DNA from: Anaerolineae bacterium
GTDB taxonomy: Bacteria > Chloroflexota > Anaerolineae > Aggregatilineales > Phototrophicaceae
Assembly: GCA_022841825.1 (NCBI GenBank)
Contig: JALHQT010000003.1
Coordinates: forward strand, 594,843 to 658,842
Direction of reading: 5' to 3'
Length of the DNA: 64,000 nucleotides
The notes below the pieces were generated by a model. That model was given only the letters and a program-made list of their open reading frames with translations. It had not been told where the DNA came from and did no database searches. Both the position numbers and the translations under genes were made by a program. Below, one piece after another: positions 15,956-25,438 of the stretch. How positions within the stretch are numbered: the first letter of the stretch is position 1; each line of letters starts with the position of its first letter.

Positions 15956-17905
15956 ATGGACGGCACACGCGTAGCCCAGCCCGTAGGGCGCTGGCAACAG
16001 CTCCGCACCTCCAAACGCTGGCAGCGTAACCTGCGCCACGCCGGGAGCTATCTGGTCCTGCTGGCAGGGTCGGCATTTATGCTCTTCCCGATGCTGTGGA
16101 TCATCTCCGCCAGCTTCAAGCCGAACTGGCAAATCTTCACCCAACCGCCGATCTGGATTCCGCAGCACTGGGAAGAAGTGCGCGCGGGCAATACGAACCG
16201 CATGATCAGTCTGTGGCAGGTCATGGTGAGTGGCGAGCCGCAGAAGGTGATCGAACTTGGCGTGCGCCGCTACACGACCGTGATTGACGCCAGCCTGCTT
16301 ACGGAGCTCCTGATCGCGCCGACTGCTGAAATGGGCGAGGCGGCGGCATTGAATGTCAACGGCATTCTGCTCAATGTTCGCGACTGGACGGCGAACGGCG
16401 AAACGCGACAGGTGGTCGCGCTGGCGCGCGGCGAGGGGGATACGCTGATCGTTGCCGACGCGCAGCAGGTGCAGGCAGCCGCGATGCGCCTGCCGCTGGA
16501 CGAAGTCAATGCCGGTGGACGAGCAGAGGTCACGATTGGCGAGGAAGTGTTTCGCGGGCGTGAGATCACGCTCGACGACCGCACGATCCAGGTCATTCCG
16601 GTTGGGCCGGAAACACAGCTTTCGGTCATGGGCGCGCCGCAGATCGCCTCGGCTGCGCTGCTCGTCCCCGCGGAAAGCGTGAGCAGCGCAGGCTTTGCCG
16701 AGGTCGGCGATACCGAATTGCCGCTGGTGGCGGTCGAGGGCATGACAGGCGAATACATCACGCTGGCGAGCGAGTCCTGGCAGCCCGTGATCGACGAAGC
16801 AGAGTTCGACGCACAAGCCCTTGTCGCTGCGCGGGCGCTGATGACTGAGGCACAGCCTCTACCGGTCAATGGCGTGGTGATGCAGGTCTCGACATTCACG
16901 CCGGATGGCGGCGCGCCGGTCGAGGTGGCGGTGCTGGTCAGCGGCACGACCCAGAGCATCGTCATCCCGGTCGATCAGGCGTCCACGCTCCGGCTGGCGC
17001 AGCTCGGCGGCTTAACCAGCGCGCGCGGTGACCAGCTCAACCGCATCCCGTTCCGTGTGCAGGATGGCTACAGCGAGGGTGGCGAAGCTGGACAGACCTC
17101 GTCCGTCGTGCTCGTCGGCGAATCGCGGGAGATGTCGCTGGTCGCGCCCTCGTCCGAGGTCAGCGAAGCGTTTGATGTGCCGCCGGAAGCGATTGAGCGC
17201 GCGCTGTACACCCAGTTCCGCATCGACGGTTACCGCGAAGCGCTGCAAACCAAGGTCGGCGAGACCTATTTCCCCACCTTCTTTGTCAATTCGTTTATCC
17301 TGGTCGTACTCAACGCTATCGGGCATGTGCTTTCCTGTATCGTCGTGGCGTATGCCTTCGCACGGCTGCGCGCACCGGGCAAGAATGTCTTTTTCGTCAT
17401 TCTGCTCGGCACGATGATGCTGCCGTATCCGGTGACACTGGTGCCCGTCTACGAGATCTTCCGCGATCTGGACATGGTCAACACACTCTGGCCGCTGTTC
17501 ATTCGCTCGTTCTTTGGTAATGCGTTCCTGATCTTTATGCTGCGGCAGTTCTTCTCGTCGATCCCGCGCGAGCTGGAAGAAGCGGCGCGCATCGATGGCG
17601 CGAATGTCGTGCAGATCATCCTCAGCGTGATCGTGCCGCTGAGCAAGCCAGCCATCGCGACGGTCATCATCTTCACCTTTTGGTGGACGTGGAACAGCTT
17701 CCTGGAGCCATTCATCTACCTGAGCAGCCCGGAGCTTTTCCCGGTCTCAGTTGGACTGAACTTCTTCCGCGACCAGTACGGTACGATCTTCTACGATCGG
17801 CTGATTGCGGCGTCGGTGCTCAGCATGGTGCCGATGATTGTGCTGTTCTTCTTCGCTCAGCGCTACTTCATCGAAGGCATTCAGCTTTCGGGCTTGAAAG
17901 GATGA
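15956..17905 (+). CDS. Sugar ABC transporter permease, MalG/UgpE type, with a ~350-residue insertion
   Basis: The ends are a standard MalG permease: TM1 at about residues 31-54 (YLVLLAGSAFMLFPMLWIIS), then TMs 2-6 from about 438, with EAA motif LEEAARIDGANVVQIILS and C-terminal IQLSGLKG. Family members are about 280 residues, but this one is 649. The excess, roughly residues 75-430, sits in the first external loop. It is strand-rich with two similar units (LNVNGILLNV and LPVNGVVMQV, each followed by a T..G turn and a VAVL/VVAL strand). The reading frame is continuous, so this is a real insertion and not a misjoin by frameshift. ATG 15956 follows the previous stop directly. The insert could contact the binding protein or the sugar. 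Confidence 0.9.
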   Translation: MDGTRVAQPVGRWQQLRTSKRWQRNLRHAGSYLVLLAGSAFMLFPMLWIISASFKPNWQIFTQPPIWIPQHWEEVRAGNTNRMISLWQVMVSGEPQKVIELGVRRYTTVIDASLLTELLIAPTAEMGEAAALNVNGILLNVRDWTANGETRQVVALARGEGDTLIVADAQQVQAAAMRLPLDEVNAGGRAEVTIGEEVFRGREITLDDRTIQVIPVGPETQLSVMGAPQIASAALLVPAESVSSAGFAEVGDTELPLVAVEGMTGEYITLASESWQPVIDEAEFDAQALVAARALMTEAQPLPVNGVVMQVSTFTPDGGAPVEVAVLVSGTTQSIVIPVDQASTLRLAQLGGLTSARGDQLNRIPFRVQDGYSEGGEAGQTSSVVLVGESREMSLVAPSSEVSEAFDVPPEAIERALYTQFRIDGYREALQTKVGETYFPTFFVNSFILVVLNAIGHVLSCIVVAYAFARLRAPGKNVFFVILLGTMMLPYPVTLVPVYEIFRDLDMVNTLWPLFIRSFFGNAFLIFMLRQFFSSIPRELEEAARIDGANVVQIILSVIVPLSKPAIATVIIFTFWWTWNSFLEPFIYLSSPELFPVSVGLNFFRDQYGTIFYDRLIAASVLSMVPMIVLFFFAQRYFIEGIQLSGLKG

Positions 17906-17909
17906 GGTC

Positions 17910-18983
17910 ATGAATCTCGGCATGAGTACGCTCGCCGGGCTGCCGCTGCTGCGCCCTGGTGTCCGCCGCCTGCGTGTCTCCAGTTATGACCCTGCCGGGG
18001 GCAACAGCGATTGGTGGGAGTTTGAGCCGGGGCAGGTGCGCGATATCGCCCATCTGCAGGGCGCAGGCTGCATCAAACACATCTGGATGACGATGTGGTC
18101 GGATGACAAGTACACGCTGCGCAAAGTCTTGCTGCGCATGTACTGGGATGGCGAGACATCGCCGAGCGTCGAGACGCCAATCGGTGATTTCTTCGGCATG
18201 GGGCACAGTATGTCGCGCAATTTCGTCTCGCTGCCGCTGCAGATGAGCCCAGAGGATGGACGCGCCTTCAACTGCTGGTTCCCGATGCCCTACCAGAGCG
18301 AGGCGCGCATCGAAATCGCCAACGAGGCGAGCAAGAAGCTCAACTTCTACTTCTACATCGACTACGAAGCCTATCCCGAAGGTACGCGGCTGGATGACTA
18401 CGGGCGCTTTCATGCGCAGTGGCGGCGCGTCAATCCGACACCTGGCTGGGCAGACCCGTCTGTGCGCTGGGAGGACGATCACGACAAGATGCGCGCCGCC
18501 TGGCGCACGCCAAATCTCACCGGCGAAGACAACTATGTCATTCTGGATGCGGAAGGTCGCGGGCATTACGTCGGCTGCCATCTCGACATCGACTGCTTCC
18601 AGCGCCAGGCAAATGATTGGTATGGAGAAGGCGATGACATGATCTTCGTCGACGGCACGCCCTGGCCGGGACTGCATGGCACAGGCACGGAGGATTACTT
18701 CAACACGGCGTTCTGCCCGACACAGGAATACAGTGCGCCGTATCACGGCGTCATCCTCTACCAGGGCACGGAGGATTGGAAGTGGCGCGGCAAGAATTCG
18801 ATCTACCGCTACCACATCGAAGACCCGATCTTCTTCGAGCAGTCGATCCGCGTGACGATCGAGCATGGACACGCTAACAAACTGACAAACGACTACTCAT
18901 CGACTGCCTACTGGTATCAGGCTGAACCGCACAAACCCTTCCCGTCAATGCTTGCGACGGATGCGCGGCTGCCGAGGCTGTAA
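17910..18983 (+). CDS. GH172 (DUF2961) glycoside hydrolase
   Basis: This 357-residue protein matches DUF2961, now GH172, a jelly-roll family that includes difructose-anhydride synthase and alpha-D-arabinofuranosidases. Recognisable blocks are SYDPAGGNSDWW near the N-terminus, AGCIKHIWMT, TPIGDFFGMGH, VDGTPWPGLHGTGTEDYFN and YRYHIEDPIFF. The conserved Glu/Asp of GTGTEDYFN are probably catalytic. It starts 5 bp after the permease stop with GAGG just ahead, so it is in the same operon. There is no signal peptide, which implies that it acts on imported material. The exact sugar is unknown. Confidence 0.88.
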   Translation: MNLGMSTLAGLPLLRPGVRRLRVSSYDPAGGNSDWWEFEPGQVRDIAHLQGAGCIKHIWMTMWSDDKYTLRKVLLRMYWDGETSPSVETPIGDFFGMGHSMSRNFVSLPLQMSPEDGRAFNCWFPMPYQSEARIEIANEASKKLNFYFYIDYEAYPEGTRLDDYGRFHAQWRRVNPTPGWADPSVRWEDDHDKMRAAWRTPNLTGEDNYVILDAEGRGHYVGCHLDIDCFQRQANDWYGEGDDMIFVDGTPWPGLHGTGTEDYFNTAFCPTQEYSAPYHGVILYQGTEDWKWRGKNSIYRYHIEDPIFFEQSIRVTIEHGHANKLTNDYSSTAYWYQAEPHKPFPSMLATDARLPRL

Positions 18984-19004
18984 CCGCGAAACAGGACGAC
19001 AACC

Positions 19005-21665
19005 ATGACGCAGTGGAATAGTGACATCAACGCATATTCGATCTCGCTCGATGGCGATTGGGAATTCTCGTTGGCGGGGCAGCTCGGCATGATCGGCGTG
19101 CCCGGCACATGGGAAGCGCAGGGATACTCCCGCCGCGCGGAAGGTCCAGCGGTGTACCGCCACAGCATCGCAATCCCGGCGCAATGGCTAGGAATGCGCG
19201 CACAACTTCAATTCGACGCTCTCAGCTATCATGTGGAAGCGCGGCTCAACGGCATATCGCTCGGTGAGCACAGCGGCATGTGGTCGGCATTCGCGTTCGA
19301 TATCAGCGCCGCAATGCGCCCCGGCGAGGAGAATATGCTCGAACTCATCGTGTACAAGGTGGGTGAGCGCTTCCCGATGCGCGAGTCGCTGGCGGGCTTT
19401 TTGCCGGATGTCTCGATCCCGTTCGGTGGCATCTGGCAGTCGGCGCGGATCGTGGCAATCCCCGGCGCGGCGATCAGCGAAGTGTGGGTGCTGCCGGATA
19501 GCGAGTCAGGCATCGTGCGCGTCGAGGCACGACTGCATCGCGCCGCAGGGATGACCGCGGTGGTACGTCTGCTCGCTCCTGGTGGGCAGGAGATCGCTCG
19601 CTGGCAAGATACAGCCGATGCCGATCAACTGCGCGCCGAGCTGCTGGTCGAGGAGCCTCATCTGTGGCGTCCCGGCGATCCCGCGCTGTACACGACAGTG
19701 ATCTGCATTGAAGTGGACGGTGAGACGCGGGCAGAGGTCCGGCGGCGGTTCGGCTTTCGCGTACTCGCGCATCACGGCGACCAATTGCTGTTCAACGGCG
19801 TGTCGGTCTGTCTGCGCGGCATCCTCAACTGGGGTTGGTACCCGGACATCCTCTGCCCCGCGCCGGACGAAACCGCCATCCGCGACGAATTCCAGCGGGT
19901 GCGAACGCTCGGCTACAACATGGTCAAGCTGTGTCTGTATGTGCCGTCGCCGCGCTACTTCGAGATCGCCGATGAGGAAGGTATGTTCCTGTGGCTGGAA
20001 CTGCCGATGTGGCTGCCTGACGTGACGCCACAGTTGGAGGCGCGCGCGCCGGGCGAATACGCCGAAATCCTGATGCAGGTGCATCACCATCCTTCAGTGG
20101 TGATCTACAGCCTGGGCTGCGAACTTGACGCCGCCGTCAGCGCCGATTTCATTGGTCATCTGAATGCGATCATGCGCAGCCGGACGAGCGGCGTGTTGTC
20201 CTGCGATAACAGCGGCTCTGGCGAGGCGTACGGTGGACTGACGTTCGATTACGCCGATTTCAACGACTATCACTTCTACGCGGATTTGCAGTACTTTGCG
20301 CCGCTGCTCGATCACTTCCGGCGCGATTGGCGTTCGCCTCGCCCGTGGATCTTCGGCGAGTTCTGCGACGCGGACGACTACCGCGACTTAGACGAGATCG
20401 CCGAGGCGCTCGGTGGGGCGCTGCCTTGGTATCTGCTGGACAAGAACCCGATCCATCCGATCGAGAAGTTAGCCTATCCGGAACAACGGGCGCGCATTGC
20501 GCGACACGCCGATCTCGGCTTCAGCGGGCAGGACTTGCAGCGCATCTCGCGCCAGCAGTCGTTCATCATCCGTAAGACGATCCTGGAAAAGGTGCGCGGG
20601 CGCGCCGGGATGGGTGGCTATGTGGTCACCAGCTTGCGCGATACGCCGCTGGCGACCTCGTCCATGTTTGACGATCTGGGGCGCATGAAGTACGAACCGG
20701 ATGCCTTCCGCGCCTTCAACGCCGACAGCGTACTGGTGTTGGAGCAGGGGCGCAGACGTGTATGGCATCGCGGCGGTGATAGACCTACGGTGATCGATCG
20801 CTACAACCTGCGCGCGGAGACGCCGGTCGATTACCGCGTCGTCCTGGCGCATGTGGGCACGCCGCTGGTGGATGGCGATGTGTATTGGCGTCTGATGGAT
20901 GTGCAGGGAACGACGGTCGTGAGCGGAGGGAGCCGGGCGAGAGCATCGCGCGTCAACGGTGCCGCGCGCGAAATCGCCGGGATTGCCTTCACGACGCCGC
21001 AGCAGCCAGGTGAATACACACTCGTGGTCGAGCTGGGCGATGTGCGCAATGCCTGGACACTATGGGTTTACCCGCCAGCGGGCGACGCGCTGCCCGCGCT
21101 GGCGTGGCATGATCCCGGTGGAAACCTCAAGGACTTGACACTCCTGCGCGGGTCGGCGATCGATGTGAGCCGCGAAACTCGCCTTGATGCGCTGTCCAAT
21201 CGGGTGCTGGTGACCAGCGCGCCGAATGACGCGGTGTTCGACTTCGTGCGCAGCGGTGGTCGCGCCTTGATCCTGCAGGAGGGCGAGGGAATGCTGCCTG
21301 TCGTGCCGTGCCCGTTCTGGCGCGAGGCAATCAAGCTTATTTACCCGCATCCCGCCTGGGACGGGTTCCCGCATCGCGGCTTTGTCGATTTGCAGTTCTA
21401 CCATCTGGCGACAGATTACGCGTTTGACAGGGAACGGCTGGCGGCGCTGCCGGATGTAGACGCGGTCACGCCCATCCTGCGCCGCATGGATGCGCGGCAG
21501 TTCACGCTGACGGACTATCTGGTCGAACTGCGCATCGGCGCAGGTGTTGCGCTTGCCACCACGCTGCGCTTCGCGGGCGGCACAGGCGACCAGGTGCAGG
21601 GGCTGGAGGCAAACGTCGCAGGGCGGCATCTGCTTGAGCAGGCGCTGCGTTTCCTAGCAGGGTAG
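19005..21665 (+). CDS. GH2 family glycosidase (beta-galactosidase/glucuronidase-like)
   Basis: This is an 886-residue GH2 enzyme with sugar-binding jelly roll (about 1-170, including IGVPGTWEAQGYS and FDALSYHVEARLNG), Ig-like domain (to about 270), TIM barrel (about 275-520) and an extra C-terminal beta region. The acid/base region reads HHPSVVIYSLGCELD; most GH2 enzymes have SLGNE, so Asn is replaced by Cys, while the Glu is kept. The likely nucleophile Glu is in WIFGEFCDADD. There is no signal peptide. It follows GH172 by 21 bp in the transport operon, so it probably degrades the same imported oligosaccharide. The glycone specificity is not predictable from the motifs. Confidence 0.85.
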   Translation: MTQWNSDINAYSISLDGDWEFSLAGQLGMIGVPGTWEAQGYSRRAEGPAVYRHSIAIPAQWLGMRAQLQFDALSYHVEARLNGISLGEHSGMWSAFAFDISAAMRPGEENMLELIVYKVGERFPMRESLAGFLPDVSIPFGGIWQSARIVAIPGAAISEVWVLPDSESGIVRVEARLHRAAGMTAVVRLLAPGGQEIARWQDTADADQLRAELLVEEPHLWRPGDPALYTTVICIEVDGETRAEVRRRFGFRVLAHHGDQLLFNGVSVCLRGILNWGWYPDILCPAPDETAIRDEFQRVRTLGYNMVKLCLYVPSPRYFEIADEEGMFLWLELPMWLPDVTPQLEARAPGEYAEILMQVHHHPSVVIYSLGCELDAAVSADFIGHLNAIMRSRTSGVLSCDNSGSGEAYGGLTFDYADFNDYHFYADLQYFAPLLDHFRRDWRSPRPWIFGEFCDADDYRDLDEIAEALGGALPWYLLDKNPIHPIEKLAYPEQRARIARHADLGFSGQDLQRISRQQSFIIRKTILEKVRGRAGMGGYVVTSLRDTPLATSSMFDDLGRMKYEPDAFRAFNADSVLVLEQGRRRVWHRGGDRPTVIDRYNLRAETPVDYRVVLAHVGTPLVDGDVYWRLMDVQGTTVVSGGSRARASRVNGAAREIAGIAFTTPQQPGEYTLVVELGDVRNAWTLWVYPPAGDALPALAWHDPGGNLKDLTLLRGSAIDVSRETRLDALSNRVLVTSAPNDAVFDFVRSGGRALILQEGEGMLPVVPCPFWREAIKLIYPHPAWDGFPHRGFVDLQFYHLATDYAFDRERLAALPDVDAVTPILRRMDARQFTLTDYLVELRIGAGVALATTLRFAGGTGDQVQGLEANVAGRHLLEQALRFLAG

Positions 21666-21907
21666 TCGCCGGCAAATGCATCACGACTGGCTTCCATGAA
21701 GGTCTGGATGCACACCGTCAGTCGCCCAGTCCTTCAGTCCGTTTGTACCGAGCGCAGCCATCACTCACGCCGTGATTGAGGATGCCGCAGCGCTCTAAGA
21801 TCTGCCCTATCGCTGAATACACGCCTCTGCCTAGGAGGATTATGGTGTTTTGCAAAAATGCCGTAAACTCCACGCGCTTATTCATCGAGACGCGCGAGGT
21901 CATCCTA

Positions 21908-22999
21908 ATGAGCTATCGGGTTCCGGGGATCGTGCTTGAGAAGCACGGTCAACCGCCCTCGTTGGAACAAGTCGTCGTCCACGAACCAGGGGCGAACGAA
22001 GTCGCGGTGCGCATGGTCGCCAGCGGCATTTGCCACACTGACCTCGGCGCGGTGCGCGACGCACGCGCCGTGCCCATCCTCCTGGGGCATGAGGGCGCGG
22101 GGGTGGTCGAAGCCATCGGCGTTGGCGTGACGCACGTTCAACCGGGTGATCATGTCGTTATCAACTGGCAGGTCAAATGCCTGAAGTGCCGCTGGTGCCT
22201 GAGCGGGCGGCAGGACTTGTGCGAAAACGTTCAGGCGACCGCCGCGCCGCGCGTCTACTGGCGCGATCAGCCGCTGAATCTCCTGCTGAACGCGGGCACC
22301 TTCTGCCCGATTGCCGTCCTGCCAGCGATGGGCGCCATCCCCATTCGCCGCGATATGCCGCTCGACAAGGCGGCGCTGCTCGGTTGTGCAGTGGCGACAG
22401 GCGTCGGCGCGGCTCTCTATACGGCGCGCGTCCTGCCAGGGCAAACGGTCGCCGTCATCGGCACGGGGGGCGTTGGGCTGAACATCATCCAGGGTGCGCG
22501 ACTGGCGAATGCGGGCATGATCGTCGCCATCGACCTTGATGACGATAATTTGCGGCTGGCATCTGCGATGGGGGCATCGCACACCGTCAACAGCCGCCAG
22601 CACGATGCAGTCAAGACCCTTCGTGATCTGACGCAGGGGCGCGGCATGGAGCATGTCTTCGAGGTGGTCGGGCTGTCGGAACTGATGGCGCAGAGCATCG
22701 ATATGCTTTCGCGCGGGGGGGCGCTGACTCTGGTCGGTGCCGCCGCGCGCGATGCGAACATGCAGTTTGCGCCGCGCCGCTTCATGAGCCAGCAGCAGAC
22801 GATCCAGGGCTGCATCTACGGCAATATCCGCCCCAACATTGACCTGCCGTTGTTCGCCGATTGGTATATGAGCGGTGCGCTGAAGCTGGACGAACTGCAC
22901 ACGCGCGATGTTCGCCTGGAAGACCTGCCAGATCTCTTCATCAACCGCGAAAAGCTGCGCGGCATCCGCACGATCATCCAGTTCGGAGGCGCAGCATGA
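21908..22999 (+). CDS. Zinc-dependent alcohol dehydrogenase (MDR superfamily, class III-like)
   Basis: This is a 363-residue medium-chain dehydrogenase. Catalytic zinc ligands are in SGICHTD and LLGHEGAG. The structural zinc lobe is VKCLKCRWCLSGRQDLC (four Cys), and the NAD site is VAVIGTGGVGLNIIQGA with an acidic VAIDLDD after the next strand, so it prefers NAD(H). ATG 21908 has GAGG 8 bp ahead and gives the usual N-terminus; an in-frame ATG at 21842 behind AGGAGG would add 22 residues that look atypical. It would oxidise an alcohol or polyol released from the imported glycoside. It overlaps the next gene by 4 bp. Confidence 0.9.
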   Translation: MSYRVPGIVLEKHGQPPSLEQVVVHEPGANEVAVRMVASGICHTDLGAVRDARAVPILLGHEGAGVVEAIGVGVTHVQPGDHVVINWQVKCLKCRWCLSGRQDLCENVQATAAPRVYWRDQPLNLLLNAGTFCPIAVLPAMGAIPIRRDMPLDKAALLGCAVATGVGAALYTARVLPGQTVAVIGTGGVGLNIIQGARLANAGMIVAIDLDDDNLRLASAMGASHTVNSRQHDAVKTLRDLTQGRGMEHVFEVVGLSELMAQSIDMLSRGGALTLVGAAARDANMQFAPRRFMSQQQTIQGCIYGNIRPNIDLPLFADWYMSGALKLDELHTRDVRLEDLPDLFINREKLRGIRTIIQFGGAA

Positions 23000-23868
23000 C
23001 CGCTTACCGATTGGAAGAACTCTTCCCGGAACAACTCGAAGCGCGACTTGTCGAATGCCCGATCCTCGTCCTCTCGTTCGGCACGATTGAATGGCACAGC
23101 CACCATCTGCCGCTGGGGCTGGATGGCATCGTGGCAGCCGCCATTGGCGACCGCATCGCCGCCGCCGCCGCCGCCGTCGTCTGCCCGGTCTCGTACTGGG
23201 CGGTTGGGGGAGTGCCCTACCCGCATACGCTGACGTTGCCCGGCGCGGTCGTTGAGCCGCTGCTGATGACGCTGTTCGAGCAGTTCGGCGCGATGGGCTT
23301 CAAGGTGATTGTCGCCTTCACCGGGCACTTTGGGCTGGAGCAGACGCTGATGCTCAAGCGTGCGGCGGTGGCGGTCATGCGCCGTTCGCCTGTCACCATC
23401 CTGCCGCTTACCGAGTACGACCTGACGACCGATGCGGGATACAAGGGTGATCATGCGGGTATTGGCGAGACCTCGCTGCTGTGGAGCCTGCGCCCCGACC
23501 TCGTGCGCTTGGATGTTGTGCCCGCCGATGCACCTCTCGATGGCGTTTTAGGTGCCGACCCGCGCGGCGCTGCCAGCGCTGAACACGGCGCGGTGCTGCT
23601 GACGATGATCGCCGAGCGGGCGGCGGCGGTCGCGGGACGCTTGCTGCACAAGACGACAGCGCTCCAGCGCATTGACTACATCCAGGCACTGGCAATGGGT
23701 GTGAATGTGTTGGAAAAGACAGCGGCGGCGCGTCAGGCACAGCCCAAAGCCACCGTGCCGTCGATCACCACGCCAGCTTATCTGGCGTTTTGCCAGGCGC
23801 TGCATCAGGGCGATTACCGGGCTGCGCTGCGATATGCGGAACAGAAATGGGCGAACCTGAGCGAATGA
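22996..23868 (+). CDS. Creatininase family protein
   Basis: This is a 290-residue protein of the creatininase/FAPy-deformylase family of zinc amidohydrolases. Typical motifs are VLSFGTIEWHSHHLPLGLD (Glu and His metal ligands), FTGHFGLEQ and GDHAGIGETSLLW. It starts at an ATGA overlap with the dehydrogenase gene, so the two are translationally coupled. Family members hydrolyse cyclic amides such as creatinine or riboflavin-pathway intermediates, or act in cofactor maturation. Which applies here cannot be told, but coupling to an alcohol dehydrogenase resembles mycofactocin-type associations only loosely, and no mycofactocin genes are present. Confidence 0.85.
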   Translation: MTAYRLEELFPEQLEARLVECPILVLSFGTIEWHSHHLPLGLDGIVAAAIGDRIAAAAAAVVCPVSYWAVGGVPYPHTLTLPGAVVEPLLMTLFEQFGAMGFKVIVAFTGHFGLEQTLMLKRAAVAVMRRSPVTILPLTEYDLTTDAGYKGDHAGIGETSLLWSLRPDLVRLDVVPADAPLDGVLGADPRGAASAEHGAVLLTMIAERAAAVAGRLLHKTTALQRIDYIQALAMGVNVLEKTAAARQAQPKATVPSITTPAYLAFCQALHQGDYRAALRYAEQKWANLSE

Positions 23869-23921
23869 AGCCATCTTGTATAAATGAGTTTGATCGCTTT
23901 CAGCAGGTAGATGTCTGGCAA

Positions 23922-23929
23922 TGTCTATA
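23922..23929 (+). promoter_or_regulatory. TGTCYATA motif upstream of ferritin-like gene B
   Basis: TGTCTATA sits 100 bp before the ATG at 24029, and a perfect TATAAT follows at 23950-23955. The motif therefore lies where a -35 box or an operator would be. It shares AATGTCTATA with the site upstream of the GntR gene at 32973-32982. Confidence 0.45.
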
Positions 23930-24028
23930 TGAATCTGTGAAAGCAGGTTATAATCTGTCATCACAAAGAAATCGTATCGTTCGAGCCTGGCATGACAGCG
24001 TTAAGCATTTTCATAAGGACAACAGGAC

Positions 24029-25348
24029 ATGGGTGCAGTGGCATATCTCCCTGGGCAGCATGACCGCGCAAAACTGATGCGTTATGACACAGCCGTGATC
24101 CTCAAACGTTTTTTCTTCGTGGAGGAATCGCTCGTCATTTCTCAGGCGGGCTGGCTCGCAGGCGTGGGCACGATGGAGGCGAAGTACACGCTGGCACGCC
24201 ACATGTGGGAAGACTCGCTGACAGGCGACGCGCAGCGTACGCGTGTCTTCGAGCTGCGCTATCCCAGCCGCCTGATGGAGATCGGCGATGAGGAGCCGTT
24301 GATGCGCCTGGTCAACGAAGCCCGCAACGCGCCGAGCGGTCTGGCGATGGTGCAGTCGCTGGCGCAGGTCTTCAAGCCTGCACTGCTCGCTGCTTACCGC
24401 GCCTACCTCGCGCTTGCCGATGGCATCGGCGATGGTCCCAGCATCCGCTTCATGGAGCTGGCGCTGCGCGAAAAAGAGGCTCAGATCACGGAGTTGGAAG
24501 GGCTGCTGCCAGTCCTGCGCGAATACCACCCTGAAGATGTGGCGGATGCAGAGGCGTGGTGTGCGGAAATCGCCCGCCGTCTGAATGCGATGGGCGGCAT
24601 CGGTCTTGATCCGGTCGAGGCGAAAGCGGGCGACCCGGTGACACTGCCGGGGCGCGAGCCGTTCGCGCTGGCGCAGATCCCGGAGCGCGACCGTCGCTTC
24701 CGGCAGGTGACGTACTATTGGCCCGATGTCGTCGATCCTACTTACCCCTACGGCGACGGCATGAGTCTGCAAATCCGCAGCGCTATCAGCCATCTCAACG
24801 AAGTCTGGGCGGTCGAGACGGGTGGCGCACTGCTGCACGCCTTCGCCGACGAGCTGGGTTGGGAATTCGTGCTGGATGCGGCGCGCTGGACGTATGATGA
24901 ATCGCGGCATATGCGGATGGGTTACGAACGGCTGATGGCGTGGGGTTATGAGACTGCGGAGCTGCCGCTGGGGACGTACATCTATATGGCGGCATACAAC
25001 CAGGACCCGATCTATCGCCTGGGCAGCCTGTACTTCTTCGAGACGAAGAACATCAAGCGCAAGCCGGAACGCATCAAGAGCTTCACCGATTTCTCAGACG
25101 ATGTCAGCCGCCATGATATGGACTTCGACTGGGCGGATGAGACGATTCACGCCGCGTATGGCACCCGGTGGCTGACGAAGCTGTTGGAGGTGCGCGGGGA
25201 AGCGAAGCCCGACCCGCATGTCGTGCGCGCCTACGTCGGCAATCTGGTGGACAGCATGGTCGCGAAGGCGACCGATGCCGACCGCGCCGAAATCCGCGCC
25301 ATCGCCGATCACATCATGACGAAAGCACAAAAGATTGCCGGTGCATAA
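24029..25348 (+). CDS. Ferritin-like diiron protein (DUF455-like), paralogue B
   Basis: This is a 439-residue helical protein homologous to paralogue A over most of its length; for example SAISHLNEVWAVE, DESRHMRMGY and DMDFDWADETIH align block by block. Putative iron ligands are E258 or E263, E291/H294, E338 and E371/H374, the E...ExxH...E...ExxH pattern of ferritin-like diiron proteins. AGGAC lies directly before the ATG. A 160-bp gap with a TATAAT separates it from the creatininase gene, so it probably has its own promoter. Unlike paralogue A, no ferredoxin is adjacent. The reaction is unknown; oxygenase, oxidase or peroxide scavenging are all possible. Confidence 0.75.
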   Translation: MGAVAYLPGQHDRAKLMRYDTAVILKRFFFVEESLVISQAGWLAGVGTMEAKYTLARHMWEDSLTGDAQRTRVFELRYPSRLMEIGDEEPLMRLVNEARNAPSGLAMVQSLAQVFKPALLAAYRAYLALADGIGDGPSIRFMELALREKEAQITELEGLLPVLREYHPEDVADAEAWCAEIARRLNAMGGIGLDPVEAKAGDPVTLPGREPFALAQIPERDRRFRQVTYYWPDVVDPTYPYGDGMSLQIRSAISHLNEVWAVETGGALLHAFADELGWEFVLDAARWTYDESRHMRMGYERLMAWGYETAELPLGTYIYMAAYNQDPIYRLGSLYFFETKNIKRKPERIKSFTDFSDDVSRHDMDFDWADETIHAAYGTRWLTKLLEVRGEAKPDPHVVRAYVGNLVDSMVAKATDADRAEIRAIADHIMTKAQKIAGA

Positions 25349-25388
25349 ATGCGCACAGATCCGGAATACAACAACCGCTAAGGCACAT

Positions 25389-25420
25389 AGGACGCGAAGA
25401 ATTACCGGTCTTCGCGTCCT
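25389..25420. terminator. Bidirectional hairpin between convergent genes
   Basis: AGGACGCGAAGA (25389-25400) pairs perfectly with TCTTCGCGTCCT (25409-25420) around an 8-nt loop. It lies in the 90-bp gap between the ferritin-like gene and rbsD, which converge, and probably ends both transcripts. Confidence 0.6.
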
Positions 25421-25438
25421 TCGTGGTTCAGACTATTC

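Noticed and set aside
21666..21907. Possible small gene in the 240-bp gap before the alcohol dehydrogenase
   Set aside because: No protein-like frame stands alone; the only start with a strong AGGAGG (21842) merely extends the dehydrogenase by 22 atypical residues. The gap most likely holds a promoter.
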